64,000 nucleotides of DNA from Rathayibacter sp. VKM Ac-2760. GTDB lineage: Bacteria; Actinomycetota; Actinomycetes; Actinomycetales; Microbacteriaceae. Below, one piece after another: positions 42,704-54,066 of the stretch. Position 1 is the first letter of the stretch; every line of letters starts with the position of its first letter. The stretch lies in the NCBI RefSeq assembly GCF_009834185.1, contig NZ_CP047173.1:3596001-3660000 (forward strand), written 5' to 3'. The translations under genes and the position numbers were made by a program. The notes below the pieces were generated by a model that saw only the letters and a list, made by a program, of their open reading frames with translations, searched no databases and was not told where the DNA came from.

Positions 42704-44264
42704 CCGCGGCGCCCTCGGCGCCCTCCATCGACTCCTCGGGACGAGCGCCCGAGCCGAGCGAGAGGGTCGCCGCGAAGCCGACGGCGAGGAACCCCGCCGC
42801 CGCGAAGGCCGCGAACCGCGTGCCGTCCGAGAGCGCCTCCCCCGCCGCCCGGGCGGCGTCGGCCGTGCCCGGGTCCGCGGCGAGACCGGCGATCGCGGCG
42901 CCCGAGGAGTCGACGACGGCATCGACGGTGCTGCTCACCTGCGCGGCCGGCAGGCCCTGCTCCTCCAGAGACGAGGTGAGCACGCCCGCGGTCGAGGTGT
43001 AGAGGATCGTGCCGAGCACCGCGATGCCGAGGGCGGAGCCGATCTGCCGGGCCGTCGACTGGGTGCCGGAGCCCTGCCCGCTGAGCTCGACCGGCACGTC
43101 GCGGAGGACCACGCCGGTCAGCTGCGCCGTCGCGAGCCCCACGCCGAAGCCGTAGACGGCGAGGAACGGCACGAGCGCCCACCACGGCGTCGTGTCGGAG
43201 ACGACGGCGCCGATGCCGACGACGCCCGCGATCTCGGCTGCGAGCCCGACCCGCACGATCAGCACGGCGGAGACCCGATTGCCGAACGCGCCCGCGAAGC
43301 CGGAGGCGACGAACGAGCCGAGCGCGAGGGCGATCAGCACGAGCCCGGTCTGCACGGCCGAGTAGCCGAGCACGTTCTGCAGCCAGATCGGCAGGGCGAG
43401 GATGATGCCGAACTCGCCGAGCGAGACGATCATCGCGGCGATGCTGCCGTTGCGGAACGAGGCCAGCCGGAAGAGCCGGAGGGAGAGCATCGCCGAGCGC
43501 CCGGCGCGCTCGCGAGCCCGCGCCCAGAGCACGAACGCCACGGTCGCGAGCACCGCGACGACGAAGGCGACCGGCACCGGCGAGGGCAGCCACCAGCCCA
43601 GGCTCCGCCCCTCGATCAGCCCGAAGACCAGGGCGGCGGAGGCGACGACCGAGAGCAGCGCGCCGACCAGGTCGACGCGGCCCGCGTCCGGCTGCTTCGA
43701 CTCGTCGACGAAGAGCAGCGCGCCCACGACGATGACGATCCCGAGCGGGATGTTGATGCCGAACGCCCAGCGCCAGGAGAAGTCGGTCGTGAGCCAGCCG
43801 CCGAGCAGCGGGCCGACCGCGGTCATCCCGCCGATCGTCGACCCCCAGACGGCGAACGCGATCGCGCGCTCCTTGCCGCGGAAGGTCGCGTTGATCAGCG
43901 AGAGGGTCGAGGGCAGCACCATCGCGCCGCCGACGCCCTGCACCACCCGCGAGAGGATCAGCAGATCGCCGGTGGGAGCGAGCGCCGCGGCGATCGAGGA
44001 CAGCGCGAAGAGCGCGATGCCGACGACGAGCATCCGGCGCCGGCCCCAGCGGTCGGCCAGGGTGCCGAAGGCGAGCAGGAGGGCCGCGAAGACGAGCGTG
44101 TACGACTCCTGCACCCACTGCACCTGGGTCGAGCTGATGCCGAGGTCGGCGACGATCGACGGAATCGCCACGTTGACGATCGTCGAGTCGACGATGATCG
44201 TCGCGACCCCGAGACTGATGACGACCAGTCCGATCCACCTGCGGTGTCCGCCGTTCCCGCTCAT
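42672..44264 (-). CDS. DHA2-family MFS drug exporter (EmrB/QacA-like)
   Basis: A 530-residue, 14-helix major facilitator. Motifs include 'VDSTIVNVAIPSIVADLG' (motif D1-like), 'GTLADRWGRRRMLVVG' (motif A) and 'VVQGVGGAMVLPSTLSLI'. The C-terminus ends in a cytosolic Glu-rich tail. It probably exports drugs or secondary metabolites against a proton gradient. I start at ATG 44264 (SGNGGHRRW), preceded by AGGG; an ATG 13 codons upstream is possible. The gap to glgX contains an AT-rich block (TTAGTAAGCCAGCTGACTATA, about 44305-44325) that could be its promoter-operator. Confidence 0.88.
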   Translation of the reverse strand: MSGNGGHRRWIGLVVISLGVATIIVDSTIVNVAIPSIVADLGISSTQVQWVQESYTLVFAALLLAFGTLADRWGRRRMLVVGIALFALSSIAAALAPTGDLLILSRVVQGVGGAMVLPSTLSLINATFRGKERAIAFAVWGSTIGGMTAVGPLLGGWLTTDFSWRWAFGINIPLGIVIVVGALLFVDESKQPDAGRVDLVGALLSVVASAALVFGLIEGRSLGWWLPSPVPVAFVVAVLATVAFVLWARARERAGRSAMLSLRLFRLASFRNGSIAAMIVSLGEFGIILALPIWLQNVLGYSAVQTGLVLIALALGSFVASGFAGAFGNRVSAVLIVRVGLAAEIAGVVGIGAVVSDTTPWWALVPFLAVYGFGVGLATAQLTGVVLRDVPVELSGQGSGTQSTARQIGSALGIAVLGTILYTSTAGVLTSSLEEQGLPAAQVSSTVDAVVDSSGAAIAGLAADPGTADAARAAGEALSDGTRFAAFAAAGFLAVGFAATLSLGSGARPEESMEGAEGAAVSSAEPRRRP

Positions 44265-44443
44265 GACCCTGCCCTCCTCCACCCGGATCGGCTCCGGGTT
44301 CAATTAGTAAGCCAGCTGACTATATGCCCGCGTCGGCCGCCTGCGCCACGGGATCGCTGAAAGAAAGGCCAGGAAGCGTACCGGCCGACCTCGCGCCGGA
44401 CAAGGGCGAGAAGCGCTCAGGCGCCGTTCGTCAGGATGGCTGC

Positions 44444-46485
<2,042 letters not shown>

Positions 46486-46486
<1 letters not shown>

Positions 46487-47145
46487 TGACACCGGGCCGG
46501 ACCTCGCGGCGCCTGCGCTTCAGCGGGCGCATCGCGGGGTTCGGCACGGCCTCCGGGACCCGGATCGTGCTCGGCCTGTGGGAGAGCACGCCGTTCGGCG
46601 CGTTCGCCGACGCGATGCTCGAGCGGGCCGACGGGCACCGGACCCTGATCGCGCCGACCGAGGAGGTCGCGGACTTCATCGGCTCGACGTACTCGTTCGA
46701 CGAGGTGCGACTCGCTCCGGTCGCCTGGCGCCGGATCCCGGGCGGGATCGGCGCCTCCGCGGGGCCGCTGGAGCTGTCGCTGCGGCTCGGCGGGCTCACG
46801 CCGCTCGGCCGCCTGCTGCGCATCGTCCCGCGGCCGCTCGCCGAGGACCCCGCCTGGCTGACCGCGATCTCGCCGGTCGCGTCCGTGCTGGTGCGCGGCG
46901 TGAGCACCGCGGGCTCGGCCGGCCACGGCAAGCGGGAGTACTACGGCGTCCGCGCGATCCGGCGGGTGCTGGGCGTCACGGCCTCCCTCGCGGGCGAGGA
47001 CCTGGGCGCGCTGCGTCCGCTGTCGCCGCCCGTCCGCTTCGGCTTCTCGTCGGCTCCGGCCGCCCCGGCCATCGTCGACGTCACCACCACCATCACGCTG
47101 CCCCGGGCGACCGCGGCGGCCCAGGAGAGAGGAAGCGCCTCATGA
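46486..47145 (+). CDS. Hypothetical protein co-transcribed with glgX
   Basis: A 219-residue soluble protein. It opens 'RLRFSGRIAGFGTASGTRIV' and includes 'TEEVADFIGSTYSFDEV' and 'GKREYYGVRAIRRVLGVTAS'. There are no membrane segments or catalytic motifs I recognise; it looks like a conserved actinobacterial hypothetical. ATG 46486 shares its A with the stop of glgX, and its end overlaps the DUF2945 gene by 4 bp. Confidence 0.6.
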
Positions 47146-47339
47146 AGAAGGGCGACAAGATCAGCTGGAACACCTCGCAGGGCGAGACCCACGGCGAGCT
47201 GGTCGAGAAGAAGACGAAGGAGTTCCAGTTCGAGGGGCAGAAGTTCAACGCCTCGGACGACGAGCCCTACTGGATCGTGCAGAGCGACAAGACCGACGCG
47301 AAGGCCGCCCACAAGGAGTCCTCGCTGAAGAAGAAGTAG
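47142..47339 (+). CDS. DUF2945/hypervirulence-associated (Tudor-like) small protein
   Basis: A 65-residue basic protein, 'GDKISWNTSQGETHGELVEK' then 'EFQFEGQKFNASDDEPYWIV' and a Lys-rich tail. It fits the small HVA1/DUF2945 Tudor-like fold, found in many bacteria and fungi with unclear function. It overlaps the preceding gene by 4 bp (ATGA). Confidence 0.75.
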   Translation: MKKGDKISWNTSQGETHGELVEKKTKEFQFEGQKFNASDDEPYWIVQSDKTDAKAAHKESSLKKK

Positions 47340-47357
47340 CGGCGCACACTGGGGAGC

Positions 47358-47693
47358 ATGAGCGACGACGACGACGTGCGCCGGCTGGCGCTCCTGCTCC
47401 CCGGCACCGAGGAGCGGACCGCCTACGGCACCCCGGCGTTCTACGCCGGCCCGAGGATGTTCGCCCGCCTGCACGAGCGGCCGGGCGTCCTCGTCGCATG
47501 GCGGGCCGATCTCGGCGAGCGCGAGGCGCTGCTGCAGAGCGACCCGGAGACGTACTTCACGACGAGCCACTACGACGGGCATCCGAGCGTGCTCGTGCGG
47601 CTGGAGCGCATCGACGCGGACGAGCTCGGGCGGCTGCTCCGCGAGGCGTGGGAGGCGCGGGCGCCGCGCCGACTGCTGGACGGCGAGGCCTGA
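47358..47693 (+). CDS. MmcQ/YjbR-like DNA-binding fold protein
   Basis: A 111-residue protein matching the MmcQ/YjbR family: 'ALLLPGTEERTAYGTPAFYA', 'GPRMFARL' and 'ETYFTTSHYDGHPSVLVRL'. The fold is DNA-binding-like, but biological roles are not established. ATG 47358 starts 18 bp after the DUF2945 gene, so it may be the last gene of the glgX operon. It is convergent with the metallopeptidase gene, 3 bp away. Confidence 0.8.
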   Translation: MSDDDDVRRLALLLPGTEERTAYGTPAFYAGPRMFARLHERPGVLVAWRADLGEREALLQSDPETYFTTSHYDGHPSVLVRLERIDADELGRLLREAWEARAPRRLLDGEA

Positions 47694-47696
47694 GCG

Positions 47697-48695
47697 TCAC
47701 GCCCCCCGGCGCACCAGCTCGTGCACCCAGGCGAGCTTCTCCGCGATCGCGGGTGTGATCACGAACGGGTAGAGGTCGTCCTTGCCCATCGAGCGGTTCA
47801 CGCTGTTGAGCGCGAGGGAGAAGCCGTGCCAGCGGGCGAGGATCTCGGGCATCTCGAGGTCCGCGACGCGGTGCGCGCCCGTGGCCTGCACGCTGCCGAC
47901 GAGAGATTCGGGGAGGCGGCCCCACGGCCCGGCCACGGTGAGACCGACGGCGGCCGTCGTCTCGAGGGCGTCGGCGAGGTGCAGGTAGTGCGCGAAGGTC
48001 TCGGCGAAGTCCTCCCACGGGTGCGTCGTGGCGTACTGCGAGATGTGGTCGCGGGCCCAGTCCTCGGTCGAGGCGCCGCCGTAGTGCGCGTCGAGAGCGG
48101 CGCCGTAGTCGGCCCGCTCGTCGCCGAAGAGCGCGCGGAACGCGGGCAGGAGCGGCGACCCGTCGACGAGCAGCTGCCAGTAGTAGTGGCCGATCTCGTG
48201 CCGGAAGTGGCCGAGCATCGTCCGGTACGGCTCGCCGAGCCGCGCCTTGAGCGCCTCGCGGTGCGCGTCGTTCCCCTCGGCGAGGTCGACGGTGATCACG
48301 CCGTCGGCGTGCCCCGTCGTCACTGGACCCTGCGCGGAGGAGAGCAGCTCGAAGGACAGCCGCCGCCCCCGGTGCACCGGCAGGTCGAGGTGCCGCAGCT
48401 GGCGCAGCAGCCGCCGCTTGGCGAACTCGGCGACGGTCAGCTGGCTCAGCGTCGCCGCGTCGTAGGCTGGCGGCCGGGCGCTCGTCAGCGCGCAGGAGGC
48501 GCAGGCGCCGCCGGTCCCCTCCGCGGCCAGCCAGGTGCAGTCGATCGTGCCGCGGTAGACGCAGAGCGCGCGCCCCTCGGCCTCGACGAGCTCGTCCGCA
48601 TCGACGTCGTATGCGAGCGCCGTGCCGCAGCGCAGGCACCGCGCGTCCTCGAACTCCACCCGCGCCTCGCAGTGCGGACAGCCGAAGACGCGCAT
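47697..48695 (-). CDS. Putative zinc-binding metallopeptidase with N-terminal zinc ribbon
   Basis: A 332-residue protein. It begins with a zinc ribbon ('FGCPHCEARVEFEDARCLRC') and a second Cys pair ('CASCA'). The middle holds the metallopeptidase motif H-E-I-G-H-Y-Y-W, preceded by 'LGHFR', and downstream 'WEDFAETFAHYLHL' that would supply the third ligand. It belongs to a widespread family of putative cytosolic zinc peptidases with unknown substrate. ATG 48695 gives a sensible start (MRVFGCPHC). Divergent from the HipB-like gene. Confidence 0.85.
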   Translation of the reverse strand: MRVFGCPHCEARVEFEDARCLRCGTALAYDVDADELVEAEGRALCVYRGTIDCTWLAAEGTGGACASCALTSARPPAYDAATLSQLTVAEFAKRRLLRQLRHLDLPVHRGRRLSFELLSSAQGPVTTGHADGVITVDLAEGNDAHREALKARLGEPYRTMLGHFRHEIGHYYWQLLVDGSPLLPAFRALFGDERADYGAALDAHYGGASTEDWARDHISQYATTHPWEDFAETFAHYLHLADALETTAAVGLTVAGPWGRLPESLVGSVQATGAHRVADLEMPEILARWHGFSLALNSVNRSMGKDDLYPFVITPAIAEKLAWVHELVRRGA

Positions 48696-48763
48696 GACGG
48701 GCGAGCTTACCCGCCTTCAGGCGGCCACGATGCTTCCGGACACCCGAGCGGTACAGTTGTGTC

Positions 48764-49387
48764 ATGGACGTCAAGCACGCCGCCGAGCGACTCGGGGTGA
48801 CTCCGCGCCGCGTGGTGGCGCTGATCGCCGCCGGCCGGATCGAGGCGACGAAGGTCGGCCGCCGCTGGGAGGTCACGGAGGTGCCCGGCGCACGCTCGCG
48901 CCGTCCGCTCTCCGTCAGGTCGCGGCAGTCGCTGGCGCACGCCCTGCACGAGCGGACCCTGTCGGGCCTCGAGGGGCAGGAGCGCGCCAGGACCGCCGCG
49001 CGCATCCGCCGACTTCGTACGTCCCAGGACCCCGCCGGGTTGCTGGCGGACTGGTGGGGTGGAGAGGTGGAGTCCGGGCTCGTCGACTTCGGCACCAATC
49101 TCGTGCAGCACGCACTCCACGGTGATCCCGACTACGTGCGGGAGGCTCTGCACCGACCGCGACGCGAGTACCTGCGACGCCGGGAAGACCTGGCGGATAC
49201 CGTGAGCTCGGAGCGACGCATCATGGGACTTTCGATCGACGACCTCGCGCGAACCGCGGAGGTGGAGGTCTCCGACGTTCGACGCCTCGAACGCGGTCTG
49301 CCGGTGTCGCGGCCCTCGACCGCCCGGCGCGTGCTCGACGCCCTGGGCGTCGAGCCGACCGCACTTCCCGATCTGGTGCTGCGATGA
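48764..49387 (+). CDS. HipB-like antitoxin with two HTH domains
   Basis: A 207-residue DNA-binding protein. The N-terminal 40 residues look like an excisionase/MerR-type HTH ('AAERLGVTPRRVVALIAAGR', 'ATKVGRRWEV'); the C-terminal 60 like an Xre/HipB HTH ('MGLSIDDLARTAEVEVSDVR', 'SRPSTARRVLDALGVE'). A basic middle links them. It overlaps the HipA gene by 4 bp (ATGA), the normal order antitoxin then toxin. It should neutralise HipA and repress the operon. Canonical HipB is about 90 residues with only the Xre domain, so this is an unusual expanded form. A TACAGT at 48752 suggests a leaderless start. Confidence 0.75.
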   Translation: MDVKHAAERLGVTPRRVVALIAAGRIEATKVGRRWEVTEVPGARSRRPLSVRSRQSLAHALHERTLSGLEGQERARTAARIRRLRTSQDPAGLLADWWGGEVESGLVDFGTNLVQHALHGDPDYVREALHRPRREYLRRREDLADTVSSERRIMGLSIDDLARTAEVEVSDVRRLERGLPVSRPSTARRVLDALGVEPTALPDLVLR

Positions 49388-50607
49388 CGGAACGACTCGA
49401 AGCGTGGCTCGAAGGCCGACATGCCGGGCAGTTCACCAGAGACGCCGACGGCAGGATCAGCTTCAGCTACTCCGACGACGCACCCTCGACGCCGATCTCC
49501 CTGTCGCTGCCGCGCGAGGGCACGACGACGCGCGCGGCGGCGGCGAGGTTCCTCGACAACCTGCTGCCCGACCAGGAGCACACGCGACGCCGGATGGCAC
49601 AGGCTTACGGGGTCGCGAGCACGGGGACGTTCGAACTCCTGCGGACGGTCGGCGGTGACGTCGCCGGCGGCCTGGTGCTCCTCCCCGACGGCGAGGCACC
49701 GCCGACGGGACTGGCGCAGCTGAATCCCGCTCTCGATCGGGACGTCGCCGACCGCATCAACAGCATCAAGCTCGATCCGGACGCCTGGGTGCCGCGACAG
49801 ACTCCCGCGCGCTTCTCCCTGGCGGGAACGCAGGGGAAGTTCGCCCTGGCTCGAGTGGACCGGAACTGGTACTGGTCGAACGCCGCCGTCCCCTCGACGC
49901 ACATCGTCAAGCCCGCGCGCCCGGAGCATCTCCACTTCGAGGAGGCGGAAGCGTCCGCGCTGACGCTGGCCGCGGAGGCCGGCCTCCCGGCTCCCCGGGC
50001 GGCCGTCCTGCAGATGACGGATCAGACGGCGTTCGTCGTGGAGCGCTTCGACCGCGTCTTCGACGACAAGACCTTGTTCGCGACACGACTCCACGCAGAG
50101 GATCTCGCCCAGGCGCTGGGCATCGACGTTGCACGGAAGTACTCCGTGACGGCCGCGCAGATCGTGGAGAAGCTCCGGTCGATCGACGCGACCGGCGGGG
50201 TGGTGCTCGCCTTCCTCCGGCAGCTGGCCTTCAACGTCCTCATCGGCAACGCCGACGCGCACGCCAAGAACTACTCCGTCCTCCTCCGGCCCGACGCCGT
50301 CAGCCTCGCCCCGATCTACGACGCGGTTCCGACCGGCCTGTACCCGGCGTTCGATCAGGAGCTGGCGATGCGCATCGCCGGCGCGGGATTCCCGCAGGCG
50401 GTGACGCAGAACCACTGGCGGAAGCTCGCGAGGAGCGCGGGGATCGACGAGGAGGAGGTCGTCGCTCTCGTGGAAGAGGTGGCGCGCGGCGTCGCGGCGA
50501 GGAACGACACCGCGTGGAGAACTCTCGACGACGATCAGGCGACGCTTCTGAAAGAGACCGTGGAGCGCAACGTCGCCGTCGCGCTGGCCCGGCCCTGCCG
50601 GGCCTAG
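49384..50607 (+). CDS. HipA-family toxin (Ser/Thr kinase)
   Basis: A 407-residue HipA-fold kinase. The N-terminal subdomain has 'PISLSLPREG' and 'RFLDNLLPDQ'. The ATP-binding loop 'SLAGTQGKFAL' corresponds to AGAQ-K of HipA, followed by 'STHIVKP', 'FVVERFDR', and the catalytic core 'FNVLIGNADAHAKNYS' with 'APIYDAV'. HipA kinases phosphorylate glutamyl-tRNA synthetase or related targets and induce dormancy. All key motifs look intact, so it is probably active; the target is unknown. Its last 4 bp overlap the convergent dehydrogenase gene. Confidence 0.88.
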   Translation: MTERLEAWLEGRHAGQFTRDADGRISFSYSDDAPSTPISLSLPREGTTTRAAAARFLDNLLPDQEHTRRRMAQAYGVASTGTFELLRTVGGDVAGGLVLLPDGEAPPTGLAQLNPALDRDVADRINSIKLDPDAWVPRQTPARFSLAGTQGKFALARVDRNWYWSNAAVPSTHIVKPARPEHLHFEEAEASALTLAAEAGLPAPRAAVLQMTDQTAFVVERFDRVFDDKTLFATRLHAEDLAQALGIDVARKYSVTAAQIVEKLRSIDATGGVVLAFLRQLAFNVLIGNADAHAKNYSVLLRPDAVSLAPIYDAVPTGLYPAFDQELAMRIAGAGFPQAVTQNHWRKLARSAGIDEEEVVALVEEVARGVAARNDTAWRTLDDDQATLLKETVERNVAVALARPCRA

Positions 50608-51995
50608 GCGATGCGGATCAGCTTCTTGTTGACGAACTCCTCGAGGGCGCTCCGGCCCATCTCGCGGCCGGTGCCGGAGCGCTTGACGCCGCCGAAGGGG
50701 AGCTCGGCCGCGTCGCCGAGGACGAGGTTCACCCAAACCATGCCGGCGTCGATGCGGTCGGCCAGGCGCAGGGCCTGCTCCGAGTCGGTCGTGTAGAGGT
50801 ACGAGCCGAGGCCGTAGGGGGTGTCGTTGGCGAGCGCGATCGCCTCGTCCTCGTCGTGCACGCGGTAGAGCGCGGCGACGGGGCCGAAGAACTCCTCGCG
50901 GTAGGCGTTCATCTCGGGGGTGACGTCCTCGAGGACGGCCGGCGGGAAGAAGTTGCCGGTCACCTCGCCGCTCGCGCGGACGGTCGCTCCCTGCTCGCGG
51001 GCGGTGGCGAGCTGCTGCTCGAGGCACTCGGTCGCGGCGGAGGAGGAGAGCGGTCCGAGCAGCGTGCCCTCCGCGAACGGGTCGGCGGGCACGGCGGCGG
51101 TGAACGCCGCGGTGAACTTCTCCGCGAAGGCGTCGTAGAGCGCGTCGATGACGATGAAGCGCTTGGCCGCGTTGCAGGACTGTCCGTTGTTGTCCAGGCG
51201 CGCGGCGACGGCGTCCTCGACGGCCTTGTCGAGGTCGTCGGTGGAGAGCAGCACGAACGGGTCGGAGCCGCCCAGCTCGAGCACGACCTTCTTGAGGTTC
51301 CGGCCGGCGATCTCGGCGACGGCCGCTCCCGCGCGCTCGGAGCCGGTGACGGAGACGCCCTGCACCCGCGGGTCGGCGATGACGGTCGCGGCCTGGTCGT
51401 TGCTCGCGTAGAGGTTGACGTAGACGCCGGCCGGGGCGCCGAGCTCCTCGGCGGCGGTGCGGAAGATGTCGGCGATCGCGGCGGCCGACTCCGGGCACTG
51501 CGGCGCGTGCTTGAGCAGGATCGTGTTGCCGTTGACCACGTTCGGGCCGGCGAAGCGGGCGACCTGGTAGTAGGGGAAGTTCCACGGCATGATGCCCAGC
51601 AGCACGCCGAGCCCCGAGCGGCGGACGAACGCGGAGCCGGTGCCGTCGGTCAGTGCGATCGGCTCGTCCTTGAGGAACTCCTCGCCGTTCTCGGCGTAGT
51701 AGCGGTAGATGTCGGCCGCGAAGCCGACCTCGCCCTGCGCCTGATCGAGCGGCTTGCCCATCTCGCGGACGATGATCGCGGCGAGGGCGTCGGCGCGCTC
51801 GACGTGCAGCTCCGCGACGCGGGCGATCAGCGCGGCGCGGGTGGCGACGGGGACGGTCCGCGACCAGGAGGAGTAGGCGTCGTGGGCCGCCGCGATCGCG
51901 TCGGAGAGCTCCGCGTCGGTCGTGCCGGGGTACTCGCTCAGCGTCTCGCCCGAGGCCGGGTCGATGACGGCGTAGGTGCTGCCGGTGCTGCTCAT
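50604..51995 (-). CDS. NAD(P)-dependent aldehyde (succinate-/amino-semialdehyde) dehydrogenase
   Basis: A 463-residue ALDH. The catalytic Cys lies in 'NNGQSCNAAKRF', the Glu in 'VVLELGGSDPF', the cofactor motif in 'VTGSERAG', and the late 'EEFFGPVAALYRV'. It matches the SSADH/GabD-like and gamma-aminobutyraldehyde dehydrogenase range. It overlaps the upstream amine oxidase gene by 4 bp. Together they could turn putrescine into 4-aminobutyraldehyde and then GABA; a broad substrate range or GabD activity are alternatives. The 3' end overlaps hipA by 4 bp. Confidence 0.88.
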   Translation of the reverse strand: MSSTGSTYAVIDPASGETLSEYPGTTDAELSDAIAAAHDAYSSWSRTVPVATRAALIARVAELHVERADALAAIIVREMGKPLDQAQGEVGFAADIYRYYAENGEEFLKDEPIALTDGTGSAFVRRSGLGVLLGIMPWNFPYYQVARFAGPNVVNGNTILLKHAPQCPESAAAIADIFRTAAEELGAPAGVYVNLYASNDQAATVIADPRVQGVSVTGSERAGAAVAEIAGRNLKKVVLELGGSDPFVLLSTDDLDKAVEDAVAARLDNNGQSCNAAKRFIVIDALYDAFAEKFTAAFTAAVPADPFAEGTLLGPLSSSAATECLEQQLATAREQGATVRASGEVTGNFFPPAVLEDVTPEMNAYREEFFGPVAALYRVHDEDEAIALANDTPYGLGSYLYTTDSEQALRLADRIDAGMVWVNLVLGDAAELPFGGVKRSGTGREMGRSALEEFVNKKLIRIA

Positions 51996-53446
51996 GCGGG
52001 GAGTGCTCCTTCACGGTCGTGGGCCGGCGCGGTCGCGTCGGCGGTGTCGTCGTCGTTCGCGTCCTCGGCGGCGTCCTCGTCGAGGATCTCCTGCGCGAGG
52101 CGCCGCCCGACGCGGATCGCGCCGTCGACGTGCTGGTAGCCCTCGGCCGCGAGGTCGCTGGAGCCGAAGCGGAGCGGGCCGACGGGCTCGAGCTGCAGCG
52201 CGCCGTAGCGGGTGAGACCGCCGAGGTCGAAGCTGGCGGCGTACGCACCCTGCGTCCACTCCTCCGAGGCCCAGTCGCTCTCGTAGTAGACGACGGGATC
52301 GAGCGCCGCGGGCCCGTAGTAGGCGGCGAGGGAGTCGAGGATCGCGGCCTTCCGCTCGGCCGCGGGCCGCGCGAGCACGCGGTCTGCCTTCTCGTCCGAG
52401 ACGAAGCCGACGAGGGTGCCGCGCTCCTCGCCCGCGTTGGAGTTGTCGTAGGCCTCGTGCACGAGGGCGTGCGGGCTGAACGCGGTGCCGGAGAGGCCGT
52501 CCTCGCGCCAGAACGGGGTCGCGTAGGTCGCGTGCACCTTGATCACGAGCCCGAGGGACTGGTGCTGGAGCGCCTGCTGGCGCAGCCGCGGCAGCGGCGG
52601 GTCGAAGCTGATCCGGTTGACGAGGTTCGGCGGCACGGCGACGATCGCGCGGCGGGCCCGCACGGTGACGCCGTCGGCGCGGACGGTCACGCCGTCGTCG
52701 CCGTACTCGATCGAGCGGACCGGCCGCCCGAGCAGGACGCGCTCGGCGCCGACCCGCTCGGCGAGCCGCTCCGGGACCTGCTGCAGACCGCCGAGGACCC
52801 GCTTGTCGAGGATGAAGTCGGCGTCGACCAGGTTGCCGAAGCTGCCCGCACTCGCCGCCATCAGCAGCGCCTGCAGCAGCGAGAAGGAGTGCGCCGGCTT
52901 GGTGAGCATGGCGTCGGCGATGAAGAGCGCGATGTTGGCGCGCGCCTCCGCGTCGTCGCTCTGCGCCTCCAGCCAGGCGCTGAAGCTGATCCGGTCGTAG
53001 TCGTGCGCGAGCGGATGCGACCACGGCGCGGCCGGGTCGGTCTCGGCGACGAGGCGGTCGAGGACGCCGATCAGCCGCTCGACTTCGGCCTCGGTGCGCT
53101 CGCCGCCGGGGAAGACGTCGCCGGTGAAGCGGCGGGCGCTCCCATCGGCGCCGATGTAGACGCTCTCGCCGTCGCGGTAGCGGGAGTAGGTGTCGAGGCC
53201 CAGCTCGTCGAGCGTCTCGAGCAGCGCGGTCTGATCGGGAGAGACCCACTGGCCGCCGAGCTCGAGCAGCTGGCCGTCGACCACGCGGGTCTCGAGGCGG
53301 CCGCCGACGCGGTCGCGCGCCTCGAGGACGACGACGCGCCGGCCCCGCTCCTGCAGCCGGACGGCGGCGGTGAGGCCGGTGGCGCCGGCGCCGATGACGA
53401 CGACGTCGCAGTCGACAGCGGCCTCGAGTGCGGGCGGGGTGGGCAT
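51992..53446 (-). CDS. Flavin monoamine oxidase, putrescine-oxidase-like
   Basis: A 484-residue flavin amine oxidase. The dinucleotide motif is 'VVVIGAGATGLTAAVRL', followed by 'LEARDRVGGRLETR' and 'LELGGQWVSPDQ'; the late 'GALQLEPVGPLRFGSSDLAA' region would contact FAD. It would oxidise a primary amine (putrescine is favoured by the dehydrogenase neighbour) with O2 to aldehyde, ammonia and H2O2. The ATG at 53446 is chosen because similarity begins there; longer readings continue upstream over the MarR gene. The tail of about 25 residues is acidic. Divergent MarR gene suggests local control. Confidence 0.85.
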   Translation of the reverse strand: MPTPPALEAAVDCDVVVIGAGATGLTAAVRLQERGRRVVVLEARDRVGGRLETRVVDGQLLELGGQWVSPDQTALLETLDELGLDTYSRYRDGESVYIGADGSARRFTGDVFPGGERTEAEVERLIGVLDRLVAETDPAAPWSHPLAHDYDRISFSAWLEAQSDDAEARANIALFIADAMLTKPAHSFSLLQALLMAASAGSFGNLVDADFILDKRVLGGLQQVPERLAERVGAERVLLGRPVRSIEYGDDGVTVRADGVTVRARRAIVAVPPNLVNRISFDPPLPRLRQQALQHQSLGLVIKVHATYATPFWREDGLSGTAFSPHALVHEAYDNSNAGEERGTLVGFVSDEKADRVLARPAAERKAAILDSLAAYYGPAALDPVVYYESDWASEEWTQGAYAASFDLGGLTRYGALQLEPVGPLRFGSSDLAAEGYQHVDGAIRVGRRLAQEILDEDAAEDANDDDTADATAPAHDREGALPA

Positions 53447-53567
53447 GACAACTCTTTCCGTCGGTGATGCCGGGGCGCGGCAAGGGATTGCGAACCATTT
53501 TGGCACGGCGACCGTGGAGAAGGACAGTGGAGGAGCGATCCGGCGACCGTTCGCCGCGATACATAGG

Positions 53568-53586
53568 CGTGCTATGTTTAAGCACG
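53568..53586. promoter_or_regulatory. Inverted repeat CGTGCT-n7-AGCACG, candidate MarR operator
   Basis: CGTGCT ATGTTTA AGCACG is a perfect 6-bp inverted repeat with a 7-bp spacer, overlapping the start of the MarR gene and lying in the divergent region with the amine oxidase gene. The spacing suits autoregulation by a winged-helix dimer. There is no experimental support here. Confidence 0.45.
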
Positions 53587-54035
53587 TGCTCGAACCCTCC
53601 GCGCCCGTCCGCCTCGCCTCCGCCGCCACCGCCCTCGCGCGGTTCGCCGGCCGCTCCAGCGGCGCCACGGGTCTCGGCGCGCAGTCCGGAGCGGTCTGGT
53701 CGACGCTCGCCGAGCTGCGCACCGCCTCCCCGCTCCGCCTGGGCGAGCTCGCCGCGCGCGTCCGCGTCACCCAGCCGACGATGACCGGCATCGTCGCGCG
53801 CCTGGACGAGGCCGGCTGGATCCGCCGCGTGCACGACGCGAGCGACGGCCGCGCCTGGCTGATCGAGGGCACCGAGGCCGGAACCGCGGCGCTCGCCGAG
53901 CACCGCCTCCGCCTCGACGCCGCCCTCGCCCCGCTGTTCGACGACCTCGACGACGACGACCGCCGCGCCCTCGAGCGCGCCGCCGCTCTCGTCGAGGCGC
54001 GCGTCCTGCGCGTCGCCGGCCGCCCCGCCTCCTGA
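53574..54035 (+). CDS. MarR-family transcriptional regulator
   Basis: A 153-residue winged-helix regulator with 'LAARVRVTQPTMTGIVARLD' (recognition helix), 'DEAGWIRRVHDASDGRAWLI' (wing) and dimer helices at both ends. MarR proteins usually repress adjacent genes until a ligand binds. The divergent amine oxidase operon and the MFS exporter downstream (31 bp) are the likely targets. ATG 53574 or an in-frame GTG at 53586 could start it; neither has a clear ribosome-binding site, consistent with a leaderless mRNA. Confidence 0.85.
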   Translation: MFKHVLEPSAPVRLASAATALARFAGRSSGATGLGAQSGAVWSTLAELRTASPLRLGELAARVRVTQPTMTGIVARLDEAGWIRRVHDASDGRAWLIEGTEAGTAALAEHRLRLDAALAPLFDDLDDDDRRALERAAALVEARVLRVAGRPAS

Positions 54036-54066
54036 ACCTCCGACCCCTCCCCCGAAAGGCCCCTCC

